A stretch of 64,000 nucleotides of DNA from Anolis sagrei (taxonomy: Eukaryota > Chordata > Lepidosauria > Squamata > Anolidae). The notes under the pieces were generated by a model. That model had not been told where the DNA came from. It saw only the letters and a list, made by a program, of their open reading frames with translations, and ran no database searches. The stretch is taken from NCBI RefSeq assembly GCF_037176765.1, contig NC_090024.1:59812861-59876860 (forward strand), in the 5' to 3' direction. This document shows, one piece after another, positions 54,601-63,030 of the stretch (within the stretch, counting starts at the first letter, position 1; every line of letters starts with the position of its first letter). The position numbers were made by a program, and so were the translations under genes.

Positions 54601-57388
54601 GCTGGTGAAAAAAGATTAGCACTTTCTCCACAGCTCTGCAATTTCAATCCAAACTGGGGTGCCTCATGGATTGTTTTTTAGCAAACAGACATGTTAGAAG
54701 AGGAATTTACTACATCATAAACAGTATGACATAAACTTGCTCTTCTCTAAAGAGTATTATATGTTGATTTTTACTAAATGGTTGCATTTTGTTTTTCCTG
54801 GAATGAGGAATTTCTTAGTTAATGTTTTGGTCAATGTTTTACAAATAAACGTTAATGTGCAACTATGGCTCAATAAAGAGGCCCTTTACTGCAAGACAAG
54901 AGAATAAAACACACAATCAAGAGAATTTTCTTCAAAGAGAAGGATATGCAGTCTTGCTTTTCAAGAAGCAGAACATGTACAGTATTGGCTTATCTGAATA
55001 CAGGTGCAGATCTATAAAAATCTATTAAAGAGTTTACTGGGCATCTGCTCTTTAAGTGACAGCATTAGCTGAACACTTCAGCATATGAATAATTGACAAG
55101 AAAATTAAATATTAACCAGATTTTTCAAAACCTGAAAGCAAAATGGAAATGCCATAGCACACCATGACAGAAGTTTGAAAAAGGCGCTGTTTGAAAATTC
55201 CATCCAATGTGCAGAATATGTATTTTTAAAACAAAATATGGGGTTACTCTGTTTAGAGGAAGTAGAAAAAGAGGATGAATCTGAAAATGCTCCCTAGCTC
55301 TGGTATATGGATACACAAACTACTGAACATGAAGGTTTTAAAAAAAGGAAATAGCATAATCACAATGAAGATCTGGTAATTACTGTGATCAAGAGAGATA
55401 TTGAGGTATATTTTTACTCTTCCTACACCAGAGAAAAACTTTCTCCTCTTGATTTGGGAAAATCTTGAGATTGATGTAGTATTCCATCCCACACCTCACA
55501 TAGCAAGTGTCAGCTTCAGAAAATAATTTAAAATTTGTCTTCTACATTACTCTGCCTTGAAAACTATGGTCTTATCGCCAAGCTGCCCCTACTGGCATTT
55601 TTTTAATACAGAGATGAATTTAATATGTAAATTTAGCCTAAATTTAAAAATTTAGCCTAAAAAAACTCTCCTTTTATTATGCCGACTTCAAAAATGCCAC
55701 CCAACAATCGTTTTAACTCATGTAAAAGTTATGTCATACCAACACTGACCAGATGTTACCCAACGTCTCTGAGCTCAAACTTGTTTCATACCACCAAAAC
55801 AAAAGCAAACACTTTTATTGTCAATCAGTAGTGCTCAATCCAGTGTTGGAACCAATGCTGTCACAATATTATCCCAACCCTCAGCAAAAAACTTCTGTTG
55901 TCAGCCAGTAGTACTAAATCCAGTGTTAGAACCAATAATGTCAAAATACTAGCCCATCTCTCAGCAGCAGAAGGTCTTTATATTTTTCACACAATTTTCA
56001 CAAGGAAACATCTTAGTCCTCCTTGCCATGCTATTCAACTGAAACTCATTCAGAGGGTTGGTTGCACACAAACAAAATGTGATACTGGTCATTGTTATCC
56101 ACAAGTTATCCTCATCTACAAGCTGTCACCTGGTAGAATTGCCCATTATGACAGCTAGATATTTCCTCCTTCCCTATCTGGATCTTGACTAAATATGGTG
56201 TGGGAGAGTGTTTTAATAATGTCAAATTTGATCTCTGCAATAATGCATGCCCATAACAATTAAATGGTGTGAAAGAAATAAACATACATACCCAGCATGG
56301 CTACAATCACGATATGGCAGCACTGAAAATATGCTGCAGAAAGATCTTCTTCCACTAATAAGGACTATTCTACAAAGCAAAATAAAGGACACGATATAGG
56401 GAAGAAATCCATCCGGTGAATTACATTCAAAATAATAAGCTCGATTAGCCAAAATCCCACCCACCTCCTCTCCAATGTTCTGATATTCTGCTGTAGACTA
56501 CAGGTTATTTTTAAAATATTAAAATGTATCACTTCTTCATATTTGATAGTAAACCCAGTGTCTAAGACAGCCTAAATACCCTGAAGACGCTACGATACCA
56601 TGTGATTCGGAAATTCCGGTAAGTATGGGTGTCTGCTGGGGAATATCAGGTACTATAGGCTGCACTTCAGAGGAAGACAATGGCTAGTCACTTCTGAGCA
56701 TTTCTTGCCTATGAAAAACTCATGGAATTGATGAGGTTGCCAAAAGTTAACTTGAAGGAATGCACAAACATACACACCAGATACTAAAAATGTGTGTAGT
56801 ACAGAGGTTGCTGAACATCTGCTCTCCAACCAGAAGAGCTTTGAATCCTTTGAAATGCTCATCACATCTCTAGTGTAAGGAAAGCGAGAAGGCTGTATAA
56901 CACAAGAAGGGCTCTGGTCTTGAGCTAATGCTGAACCCTAACCGCCTTGTGCAGTCTATACCATTCTTATATGCAAACTGAAAACAAGAAAAACAACAAC
57001 AATATCCAACATAAAATGGAATTAATCTTCTACATTTGGCCAAAGACACCAAATGAAGAGAGTAAGCTGATAATCCAGTTCTTTGCATTTACTGGTAATC
57101 AAGTTCTTTGTCAGACACCAACCAACGCAGAATACAAGAGAAGTTATAACACAGTTATTTTATCTGAATGACAATGTCTTAATGTATTCAATAAAGCTGG
57201 CACAAGAGGGAAGAAGAGAAAAGATAACATCAACCTGTATGACTATGGTCATTTTATTCCACATTTTATTTTACCTTTTACCATAGAGATATAGAAAATA
57301 AATAATATTTTTGGTGTCTTTCATTATTTTTAAATATCTTTGACAAGGCAGCCCAGAGGAAATTACTAATGAGCCAGACAGATGATGT

Positions 57389-57430
<42 letters not shown>

Positions 57431-59556
57431 AGCAACGCACTGTGCCAGGGATGGTTGAGAAATAAACGGATCCTCTGGGCCAGAGTTCATAAAGCAACAA
57501 TAATTGGCGCCTGCTGAGCAGATGACAATACAATCACTTATATACTAACAGAATCTAACATCAAACAGATGGCTTCACTCTATTGTTTTTTTCACACAAA
57601 AATTACACTAACTACTACAGTTGGGAGCAGTAATTAAGTTTACAAAAGCATCTGACATACTAGTCTTTTCAGAACGCTCAGTCTAATACCTCAGTATGCT
57701 AGGATGGGATGTGCAAGGCTTCCAACTGGAGCTGCAGGTGGAACTGAGGGAAATATGCTATGCAAAGTGTCTTTAGTGTGAGATACTAATCTACTGTGGG
57801 TGACCTTTTAGTGCAGACAGCAATGCATGGGAACTGAAACATTTCGACTGAAATCTCCAGCCTTCTGTTAGAATTATAAATTATTATTAGCAACACATAT
57901 CTAGCATTAAAAAATGGTTCCATTCTACTGGAAGAGAAGGAAGGGAAAAAGGACAACATCAGACTGCAGATACTGGGTATTCAATTCTCTTTAATTTAGA
58001 AATATTTAATTATCTTGTAGTTATTACCAGCAGGCTAATACGCAAAGATACTCCAACCTATTTTCAGTCACATTAATGAGAGAGGCATAAAAGAAAGCTC
58101 CCAGTTATTTCTAGGGGACGGGACCACTGCTTCCAGTTTCCAGTATCTTCAGTCAGATAAGGTAGTGAGTGATGCAAAAAGCATTTGTCTGAGGCCCTGG
58201 AAAACTCCTGGTTAGGGCAGGCTCTACTGGGCTAGACAGGAAAAAAAGGTCTGTCTGGTTTAAGGAAGTTTCTGATATTTCTATGGTGCAGTGTTGTGCA
58301 GCATGCTTTACTCTTAGTCTAAAGCCATGCTTCCTATCAGTCTTTAACACTGGTCCTCTTGTTTTGCTAGACAGAATTCTCAGACTAGAAAAAACTAGTT
58401 TGACTAATCACACTCTCTGGAAACATAAGAAAGTGTCAAGAGGGGGCCTGGTCTGCACATGCAGTTTGCGTGACATATTACTGCGCATGACCAGATTCAA
58501 CTGTTTGTCAGGCACTTGTTTAACACTGCAGTTATGTACACAAAGTAGGTTCTAACAGATACTGCTGTTTTCCATTCATACAAACTTACATAGGATAGTC
58601 AAATAAAGGCTCACTATTATCTATTGTAGCTGAGGCCCCTTGAGTATTATCTTGTGTTTATCTGTCTATCTATAACATATTGATTATCCTCATTTCTGTA
58701 TCATTCATTTACTGTTGTGAGTGCTAGACCCATCAACGAAGCATTCAAAAGAGCCAGAAGTGGTGCCAGAGAGTAGAATGGAGTCAATGCTTTTTTCTCA
58801 TGGGATAGATTCAGGGCCCTTCCACACAGCCATATAACCCAGAATATCAAGGCAGAAAATCCCACAATAACTGCTTTGAACTGGGTTATCTGAGTCCACA
58901 CTGCCATATATTCCAGTTCAAAGCAGAAAATGTGGGATTTTATTCAGCTGTGTGGAAGGAGCCTAAGTTCTTGTTTTATAGCAATCTATTCAGAGAAAGA
59001 GGTGGTTCCTTTTTTGGTAAATAGTAAGTCAACCAAAGCTTTTGGGGTCAACTTTTTAACTAAAATCTATCAGGTTTTCATGCCCATGTAGGTTATCTGT
59101 TATGCAACATGGCAAACAGGTTCATCTCATTCTCCATCAGTAGGGCTGCTTGTTTCAGATAGCAATGATTTGTACCCATTGCAGCTTGATGATGGAGAAT
59201 TTGCTATAACACATGGACCTTATGGCAAGATTGCTTTCATGTCCCAACCATGTAGACCAGTTTTCAGGCTTCAGAATAAAAAAATGATTCTCCATTATGT
59301 GTTGTGTTTGCCTTACACAGGTTCCTTGCATAAGGGAAATATGCTGTTCTGTATACATAATCCTATTTATAATGAAAAATGATACAATGGCTCCCACAAA
59401 GGTACATTTTTTCCTTGAACATTTTCCCTATTATTGACCAACAAGTATTTGACTGTAAAATACCTGCCACTCCGTGTATCATTCTGTCGTATGTTCTTGA
59501 TGAAATGAACCTTCTTAAAGTTCTTTGGTCTGGGTGAGCCTGACAGAGTCCGGCAC
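42508..59556 (-). CDS. CABLES1: CABLES1, eight C-terminal coding exons (partial gene)
   Basis: CDK5 and ABL1 enzyme substrate 1: an adaptor that binds CDK5, CDK2 and ABL1 and promotes inhibitory tyrosine phosphorylation of CDKs (established knowledge). Exons on the - strand: 59464-59556, 56292-56369, 53526-53628, 52736-52889, 52201-52304, 44041-44147, 43133-43340, 42508-42648. All junctions are GT-AG with compatible phases, giving about 328 residues to TAG at 42508-42510. Order: basic [15 protein letters not shown] region, [29 protein letters not shown] linker, [19 protein letters not shown], then the cyclin-box-like domain (about the last 130 residues). The text matches human CABLES1 closely (recalled); the paralogue CABLES2 is less likely because TMEM241 is the neighbour. 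The N-terminal Ala/Pro-rich exon 1 and exon 2 are beyond 64000. Confidence 0.93.
43133..43340 (-). CDS. CABLES1: CABLES1 cyclin-box exon
   Basis: 208 bp; acceptor TTTCCTTTCAG, donor GTAAGT. Encodes [60 protein letters not shown] and KHEVKHLID. It is nearly identical to the mammalian protein as recalled, which is the strongest evidence for the gene. Confidence 0.96.
44041..44147 (-). CDS. CABLES1: CABLES1 internal exon
   Basis: 107 bp between CTCTATTACAG and GTAAAAATG. Encodes [20 protein letters not shown] and [15 protein letters not shown] plus two bases of a Ser codon. Confidence 0.95.
44305..44452. mobile_element. Palindromic MITE, relative of 5311
   Basis: Inverted arms CCTCCAGCTGTTTGGGCC / GGCCAAAACACCTGGAGG and CTCCAACTCCCAGAA / TTCTGGGAGTTGGAG around CAATGAACAAGCTGGC. 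CTCTAG occurs on both sides, but a clean 8-bp duplication was not established. Confidence 0.8.
44698..44958 (+). mobile_element. tRNA-derived squamate SINE, copy 6
   Basis: Head GGAGCCCCCGGTGGCGCAGT, B-box-like CAGGTTCAAACCCGGGG and tail CTCCTGACACGACAAAAAAC. The exact 11-bp duplication CTGAAACTTGT lies at 44687-44697 and 44959-44969. Fewest differences from the family consensus in this window. Confidence 0.93.
45645..45735 (+). mobile_element. L2-like LINE 3' tail fragment
   Basis: ATTTGTAAGCTGCCTTGAGT, GAGAAAGGCGGGATAGAAAG and AAATAAATAAATGAATG. Confidence 0.6.
45740..46764. other. CABLES1 intron, no recognised element
   Basis: AT-rich intron; nothing assigned. Confidence 0.4.
46765..46870. 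mobile_element. Old DNA-transposon-like fragment
   Basis: ACAGGTTAAGCATCCCTGAT and AAATCTGAAATACTCCAAAA resemble a widespread vertebrate DNA repeat (consensus near AGGTTAAGTATCCCTTATC). A reverse relative lies at 52485-52580. Confidence 0.4.
47720..49690. other. CABLES1 intron, no recognised element
   Basis: Two kilobases of AT-rich intron. Contains a C-run at 48079-48094 and a short G-run near 48217-48225. No exon-like text or repeat family was recognised. Confidence 0.4.
48079..48094. repeat. Poly-C run
   Basis: About 16 consecutive C on the + strand, so G on the CABLES1 transcript. Confidence 0.95.
49700..49790 (-). mobile_element. L2-like LINE tail fragment
   Basis: CATATTTATTTATTTATTTG and GTATACCGCTCTTCTCAGCC. 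Diverged. Confidence 0.45.
50107..50406 (-). mobile_element. MITE-like DNA repeat (CAGGCAGTCC family), complete
   Basis: Ends CAGGCAGTCCCCAAGTTAC and, on the other strand, CAGGCAGTCCTCAAATTAG are inverted repeats, with TA on both sides. The interior GAAACAAGGATTGGTGGG-like text matches 21972-22578 in the opposite orientation. It fits a Tc1/mariner-type or similar non-autonomous element. No coding sequence. Confidence 0.75.
50410..51800. other. CABLES1 intron, no recognised element
   Basis: No repeat family or exon was recognised. Confidence 0.4.
51808..51962 (-). mobile_element. Old CR1 LINE 3' end
   Basis: ATAATCATAGTACTATAGAT, CCAATCCAACCCCTTCCATG and ACCTCCAAAGAAGGAGACTT. About 155 bp remain; the copy is diverged. 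Confidence 0.75.
51966..52020. mobile_element. SINE fragment (second tRNA family)
   Basis: ACTACCATCAACTCGATTTT and TATGGTGACCCTATGAAAAG match the inner end of the family at 2282-2498. Confidence 0.45.
52037..52090. mobile_element. Palindromic MITE fragment
   Basis: AGGATGCATCTACACGGTAG and AATAAATGCAGTTTAACTTT. Same family as 37556 and 60275. Confidence 0.5.
52201..52304 (-). CDS. CABLES1: CABLES1 internal exon
   Basis: 104 bp; acceptor AATCTTTGCAG, donor GTGAGT. Encodes [20 protein letters not shown] then [14 protein letters not shown]. Only the start differs notably from mammals. Confidence 0.95.
52485..52580 (-). mobile_element. Old DNA-transposon-like fragment
   Basis: On the - strand it reads ACAGATTGAATATCCCTTAT, then GTGGGACCAGAAGAGC and TTCAGATTTTTTTCATTTTA. 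This is a pattern known from an old vertebrate DNA repeat. Confidence 0.45.
52736..52889 (-). CDS. CABLES1: CABLES1 internal exon
   Basis: 154 bp; acceptor TTCTGTCTAG, donor GTAATA. Encodes [40 protein letters not shown] and [11 protein letters not shown]. It is Ser/Thr-rich, the region where CDK phosphorylation is reported in mammals. It looks one residue shorter than human at SSIQF (recalled SSFSQF). Confidence 0.93.
53526..53628 (-). CDS. CABLES1: CABLES1 internal exon
   Basis: 103 bp; acceptor TCTCCTCCTCAG, donor GTAAGAG. Encodes [20 protein letters not shown] and [14 protein letters not shown]. Less conserved in its first half than other exons. The start is set by the phase of the previous exon. 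Confidence 0.9.
53885..53904. repeat. Poly-G run
   Basis: About 20 consecutive G on the + strand (C on the CABLES1 transcript). A shorter G-run lies at 53170-53180. Confidence 0.95.
54072..54155 (+). mobile_element. SINE fragment (second tRNA family)
   Basis: CTATGACTCTGGAGACCAGA then TTCACCTCCCATTTCTGC and TTGATCTTGGACAAGTC. The tRNA-like part of the family at 2282-2498, in + orientation. Confidence 0.6.
54200..55810. other. CABLES1 intron, no recognised element
   Basis: AT-rich intron; nothing assigned. Confidence 0.4.
55811..55970. repeat. 80-bp tandem duplication
   Basis: Two adjacent diverged copies (55811-55890, 55891-55970) sharing TCCAGTGTT.GAACCAAT and GTCA.CAGTAGT.CT.AAT-type text. 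Roughly four fifths of bases match by eye. Confidence 0.85.
56292..56369 (-). CDS. CABLES1: CABLES1 internal exon
   Basis: 78 bp; acceptor GCTTTGTAG, donor GTATGT. Encodes [20 protein letters not shown] then DCSHA, with split codons at both ends that fit the neighbours. The first 22 residues match human as recalled. Confidence 0.95.
56370..58815. other. CABLES1 intron, no recognised transposon
   Basis: Contains a CT microsatellite (57392-57426). No transposon family or exon was recognised in the rest. Confidence 0.4.
57392..57426. repeat. (CT)n microsatellite
   Basis: About 17 CT units. Confidence 0.97.
58816..58972. mobile_element. Palindromic MITE
   Basis: Arms CAGGGCCCTTCCACACAGCC and, reversed, TAGGCTCCTTCCACACAGCT, with TTCAAAGCAG repeated in both halves. 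A common squamate MITE. No clear target duplication. Confidence 0.75.
59464..59556 (-). CDS. CABLES1: CABLES1 internal exon (most 5' in window)
   Basis: 93 bp; acceptor TTATTTTTCAG, donor GTATTT. Encodes [20 protein letters not shown] and [10 protein letters not shown]. It is basic, with an SPRP CDK-type site. The previous exon (recalled text LETLEDIEENAPLR) was not found up to 64000. Confidence 0.94.
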
Positions 59557-60274
59557 CTGAAAAATAATAAAATTTCAAATATTTAAGTTCTTTAGTGGAT
59601 GACTGAAATACCTCAACACAAAGGCAGAAAGGAAAGACCAGACACATTATTTAAGTCAGCCTTCTCCATTTAGGAGTTCTGCAGCAAGAACAAAAACAGT
59701 AATGTCTAGAAATAAAGGTACTTAAAAAAACTGAAGCAGAACTTCCTGGTTTTTGTTATATCTCACATCAGAAAAGTGGTTATTAAAGAATATGATATTG
59801 TTCCATTTCCCTGTCACAAGTGTTCCTATGAAACAATTGCTATGTTTTCCTTATTTTAAAACATCCCAGAAAAAACTTCCTTGCTCATAAAAAATATTCA
59901 ACAGATGGAATCAGAATTTTCCTAAGAGGAAAGGAAGAGGTATTGAGAGGAATAGGCATGACAGAGTTATTTTGGACTGAAAGAACAGGGTGATTGAACA
60001 CATGACAACATGGAGGCTGGTAGGTAATTTGCTCAATATTGTGTTCAAGATGTCATTCCTGTCTTTAACAAGCTAGCCAGTTATTGCTAAGAAGCCTGAT
60101 AATGTTTGCAACTCAAACTTTTTTTTTTGTCTCAACACACTGAAAAGCTACAGAACCACTCATAAACCCAAGATGCTTTATGATTTTGTAGGTAAGCTGG
60201 GTGATATTCATTCATGTGGCAAAGTTCCTTTTTGTGTCAAATCCAGCACTACACTACATATTATTTAGACAAAG

Positions 60275-60343
60275 GATTAATTACGGTTGTTTGACACCAC
60301 TTTAACTGGCATGCCTCAATGCTATGGGGAATATGGGAGGTTA
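60275..60343. mobile_element. Left half of a palindromic MITE split by the Penelope element
   Basis: TTTGACACCACTTTAACTGG and CATGCCTCAATGCTATGGGG. Its partner is 62890-63030. The half ends in the 12-bp duplication TATGGGAGGTTA (60332-60343). Confidence 0.75.
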
Positions 60344-60378
60344 ATGTATTGTCGAAGGCTTTCATGGCCGGAATCACT

Positions 60379-60485
60379 CAGTTCTTGTGGGTTTTTTCGG
60401 GCTATATGGCCATGTTCTAGAGGCATTTCTCCTGACGTTTCGCCTGCATCTATGGCAAGCATCCTCAGAGGTCTGTTGGAATTAG
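60379..60485. repeat. Inverted repeat arm, 3' side of the Penelope-like element
   Basis: 107 bp starting CAGTTCTTGTGGGTTTTTTC and ending TCTGTTGGAATTAG. No mismatch was seen against the arm at 62771-62877 when read in reverse. Confidence 0.93.
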
Positions 60486-60567
60486 GACAAATGGGTTTAT
60501 ATATCTGTGGAATGGCTGGGGTGGGGCAAGGAGCTCTTCCCTGCTGCAATTAGGTGTGAGTGTTTGG

Positions 60568-62688
60568 CTAATCACCTTCATTAGCATTTGAAGGCCTGCT
60601 TGAACCTGGGAAAACCTGTTGCTGGGAGGTGTTAATCTGTGCCTGGTTTCTTCCTCTCTGTTGTTTAGCTGTTATAATTTTAGAGTTTTTTAATACTGGG
60701 AGCCAGATTTTGTTCATTTTCATGGTCTCTTCCTTTCTGTTGAAATTGTCCACATGCTTGTGGATTTCAATGGCTTCTCTGTGTAGTCTGACATGGTGGT
60801 TGTTGGTGTGGTCCAGCATTTCTGTGTTTTCAAATAATATGCTGTGTCCAGGCTGGTTCATCAGGTGCTCTGCTATGGCTGACTTCTCTGGTTGAAGTAG
60901 TCTGCAGTGCCTTTCATGTTCCTTGATGCGTGTCTGGGCGCTGCGTTTGGTGGTCCCTATGTAGACTTGTCCACAGCTGCATGGTATACGGTAGACTCCT
61001 GCAGAGGTGAGAGGATCCCTCTTGTCCTTTGCTGAACGTAGCATTTGTTGGATTTTCTTGGTGGGTTTGTAGATAGTTTGTATGTTGTGTTTCCTCATCA
61101 GCTTCCCTATGCGGTCAGTGGTTCCCTTGATGTATGGCAGGAACACTTTTCCTCTGGGTGGATCATCATCTTTACTCTCGTGGTTTGTTCTTGGTCTTGC
61201 AGCTCTTCTGATGTCTGAGGTGGAGTATCCATTGGCCTGTAGAGCCCAGTTGAGGTGGTTCAGTTCATCTTGGAGGAGGTGGGGTTCGCAGATTCTTTTT
61301 GCACGGTCTGCCAAGGCTTTGATGGTGCTTCTTTTTTGACTTGGGTGATGGTTGGAGTTTTTATGTAGATATCTATCTGTGTGTGTGGGTTTTCTGTAGA
61401 CGGTGTGACCCAATTGTTGATCTGGTTTGCGGATGACTAGGACATCTAGAAAAGGCAGTCTTCCTTCATTTTCTTTTTCCATGGTGAACTGGATGTTTGG
61501 GTGGATGCTGTTAAGATGGTCCAGGAACCTGTTGAGTTCTTCATCTCCATGGCTCCAAATGGTGAAGGTGTCATCCACATATCTGAACCATATCGTGGGC
61601 TTTTTGGTTGCTGTCTCCAGGGCTTGTTCTTCAAAGTGTTCCATGTAGAAGTTAGCTATGACCGGGCTGAGAGGGCTCCCCATAGCTACTCCATCTTTCT
61701 GTTCGTAGAATTCATTGTCCCACTGAAAGTAACTGGTGGTGAGGCAATGGTGAAACAGAGCCGTGATGTCTTCTGGGAACCTCTGGTTGATGAGTGCCAT
61801 GGTGTCTGCTACCGGGACCATGGTAAATAGAGATACCACATCGAAGCTGATCAGTTTGTCGTTTGTATTTAGCTTGAGATTGCTGATTTTTTCTATGAAG
61901 TGGGCTGAGTCCTTGATGTAGTGTGTAGTGAGCCCAATATGGCTTTGTAACTGTGCAGCAAGAAATTTTGCTAGGTCGTATGTGGGGGACCCAATGGCAC
62001 TCACGATGGGTCTGAGTGGGGTGGAGTCCTTATGGATTTTTGGGAGTCCATAAAGCCTGGGTGGATGGGCTTCCGATTTACATAGCTGCTGTCGTATGTC
62101 AAAGTTTATTGAGGAGTTCTTAATCAGGGTGTTGGTTTTCCTGGTTATTTTGGCAGTTGGGTCTTGCTTGAGTTTTTTGTATATAGTAGGGTCCAGGAGT
62201 TTTTTGATCTTCTCCTTGTATTGCTCCATATGCATGATGACTGTGGCATTCCCCTTGTCTGCTGGCAGAATGAGGATATCAGGATCTGAATTTAGGTCTC
62301 GAATGGCTTCTCTTTCCTTCCTAGTAATGTTACTGGAGGGGAGTTTTGCCTTTTTCAGGATCCTTGCTGCTTCCGCTCGTACTTCTTCTGCTTCTTCCTC
62401 TGGTAGGCGGTAAATTGCTGATTCGACATTGGCAATGATGTTTTCTACTGGGATCCTGGTGGCGGTTACAGCAAAGTTTCCTCCTTTCGCTAGTATGGAT
62501 ACTTGGTCTTCAGAGAGTTGTCTGTCTGTCAGGTTGATGATGGTCCGTGATGTATCCAGTTCTGGTTTCGGTTGTTGCTTTTGTCGTTTGTGGAATTTTT
62601 GTTTTTGTCTGTTGGTGTGGACAACCATGTTCTTCTCCATTTTCCTGTAAGTGAGATTGTCTATTTTGTCCCAGTCCTGGGAATTCAT
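60568..62688 (-). CDS. Penelope-like reverse transcriptase / GIY-YIG endonuclease
   Basis: 706 codons with no stop. The N-terminal part has the conserved LILPADKGNATVIM (about 138-152). RT region: RLYGLPKIHK (211-220), PLRPIVS (224-230), motif A FDVVSLFTMVPV with Asp283, motif B GVAMGSPLSPVIANFYM (333-349) and the catalytic YVDD (370-373). C-terminal GIY-YIG nuclease: GVYRIPCSCGQVYIGT (564-579) with the Cys570/Cys572 and His591/His594 zinc-type set of these elements, TRIKEHERHC, and SAIAEH with Glu607. All key motifs are present. The frame is also open upstream of the first Met (RERIHTIRKELANTD, LHLHINISQK) to a stop at the inverted-repeat edge, so the true start may lie upstream. Confidence 0.95.
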   Translation of the reverse strand: MNSQDWDKIDNLTYRKMEKNMVVHTNRQKQKFHKRQKQQPKPELDTSRTIINLTDRQLSEDQVSILAKGGNFAVTATRIPVENIIANVESAIYRLPEEEAEEVRAEAARILKKAKLPSSNITRKEREAIRDLNSDPDILILPADKGNATVIMHMEQYKEKIKKLLDPTIYKKLKQDPTAKITRKTNTLIKNSSINFDIRQQLCKSEAHPPRLYGLPKIHKDSTPLRPIVSAIGSPTYDLAKFLAAQLQSHIGLTTHYIKDSAHFIEKISNLKLNTNDKLISFDVVSLFTMVPVADTMALINQRFPEDITALFHHCLTTSYFQWDNEFYEQKDGVAMGSPLSPVIANFYMEHFEEQALETATKKPTIWFRYVDDTFTIWSHGDEELNRFLDHLNSIHPNIQFTMEKENEGRLPFLDVLVIRKPDQQLGHTVYRKPTHTDRYLHKNSNHHPSQKRSTIKALADRAKRICEPHLLQDELNHLNWALQANGYSTSDIRRAARPRTNHESKDDDPPRGKVFLPYIKGTTDRIGKLMRKHNIQTIYKPTKKIQQMLRSAKDKRDPLTSAGVYRIPCSCGQVYIGTTKRSAQTRIKEHERHCRLLQPEKSAIAEHLMNQPGHSILFENTEMLDHTNNHHVRLHREAIEIHKHVDNFNRKEETMKMNKIWLPVLKNSKIITAKQQRGRNQAQINTSQQQVFPGSSRPSNANEGD

Positions 62689-62770
62689 CTTCTGGCTGAT
62701 ATTGATATGGAGATGCAGCAGTTCCTTGTCTGTGTTTGCGAGTTCTTTGCGGATGGTGTGGATTCTCTCT

Positions 62771-62877
62771 CTAATTCCAACAGACCTCTGAGGATGCTTG
62801 CCATAGATGCAGGCGAAACGTCAGGAGAAATGCCTCTAGAACATGGCCATATAGCCCGAAAAAACCCACAAGAACTG
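62771..62877. repeat. Inverted repeat arm, 5' side of the Penelope-like element
   Basis: Reverse copy of 60379-60485. It lies directly upstream of the reading frame and ends at the target duplication. Confidence 0.93.
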
Positions 62878-62889
62878 TATGGGAGGTTA

Positions 62890-63030
62890 GTTTTACATGG
62901 CTTTTAGCCTTCTCTACTAAATAGTGTTGGTGCCTCATCAAACTACAATTCTGATGGTCCTGCATTGTTGAGCCATGGCTGTTAAAGCGGTGTTGAACTA
63001 TATTAATTCTACAATGTAGAAGCACTCAAA
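62890..63030. mobile_element. Right half of the palindromic MITE split by the Penelope element
   Basis: GGCTTTTAGCCTTCTCTACT, GAGCCATGGCTGTTAAAGCG and TTAATTCTACAATGTAGAAG continue the MITE begun at 60275. Confidence 0.75.

Larger units (their letters stand above)
60344..62877 (-). mobile_element. Penelope-like retroelement, whole-looking
   Basis: 2534 bp flanked by the exact 12-bp duplication TATGGGAGGTTA (60332-60343, 62878-62889). From the 3' side (low coordinate): a 35-bp end segment (60344-60378), an inverted-repeat arm (60379-60485), a 3' UTR, the reading frame (60568-62688 and probably its upstream extension), then the identical reverse arm (62771-62877). Penelope-like elements are retroelements with telomerase-related reverse transcriptase and, in this class, a GIY-YIG endonuclease. 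Identical arms and an open frame mean a recent insertion. Confidence 0.93.

Noticed and set aside
60629-62907. + strand frames up to 111 codons
   Set aside because: Antisense shadows of the Penelope reading frame.
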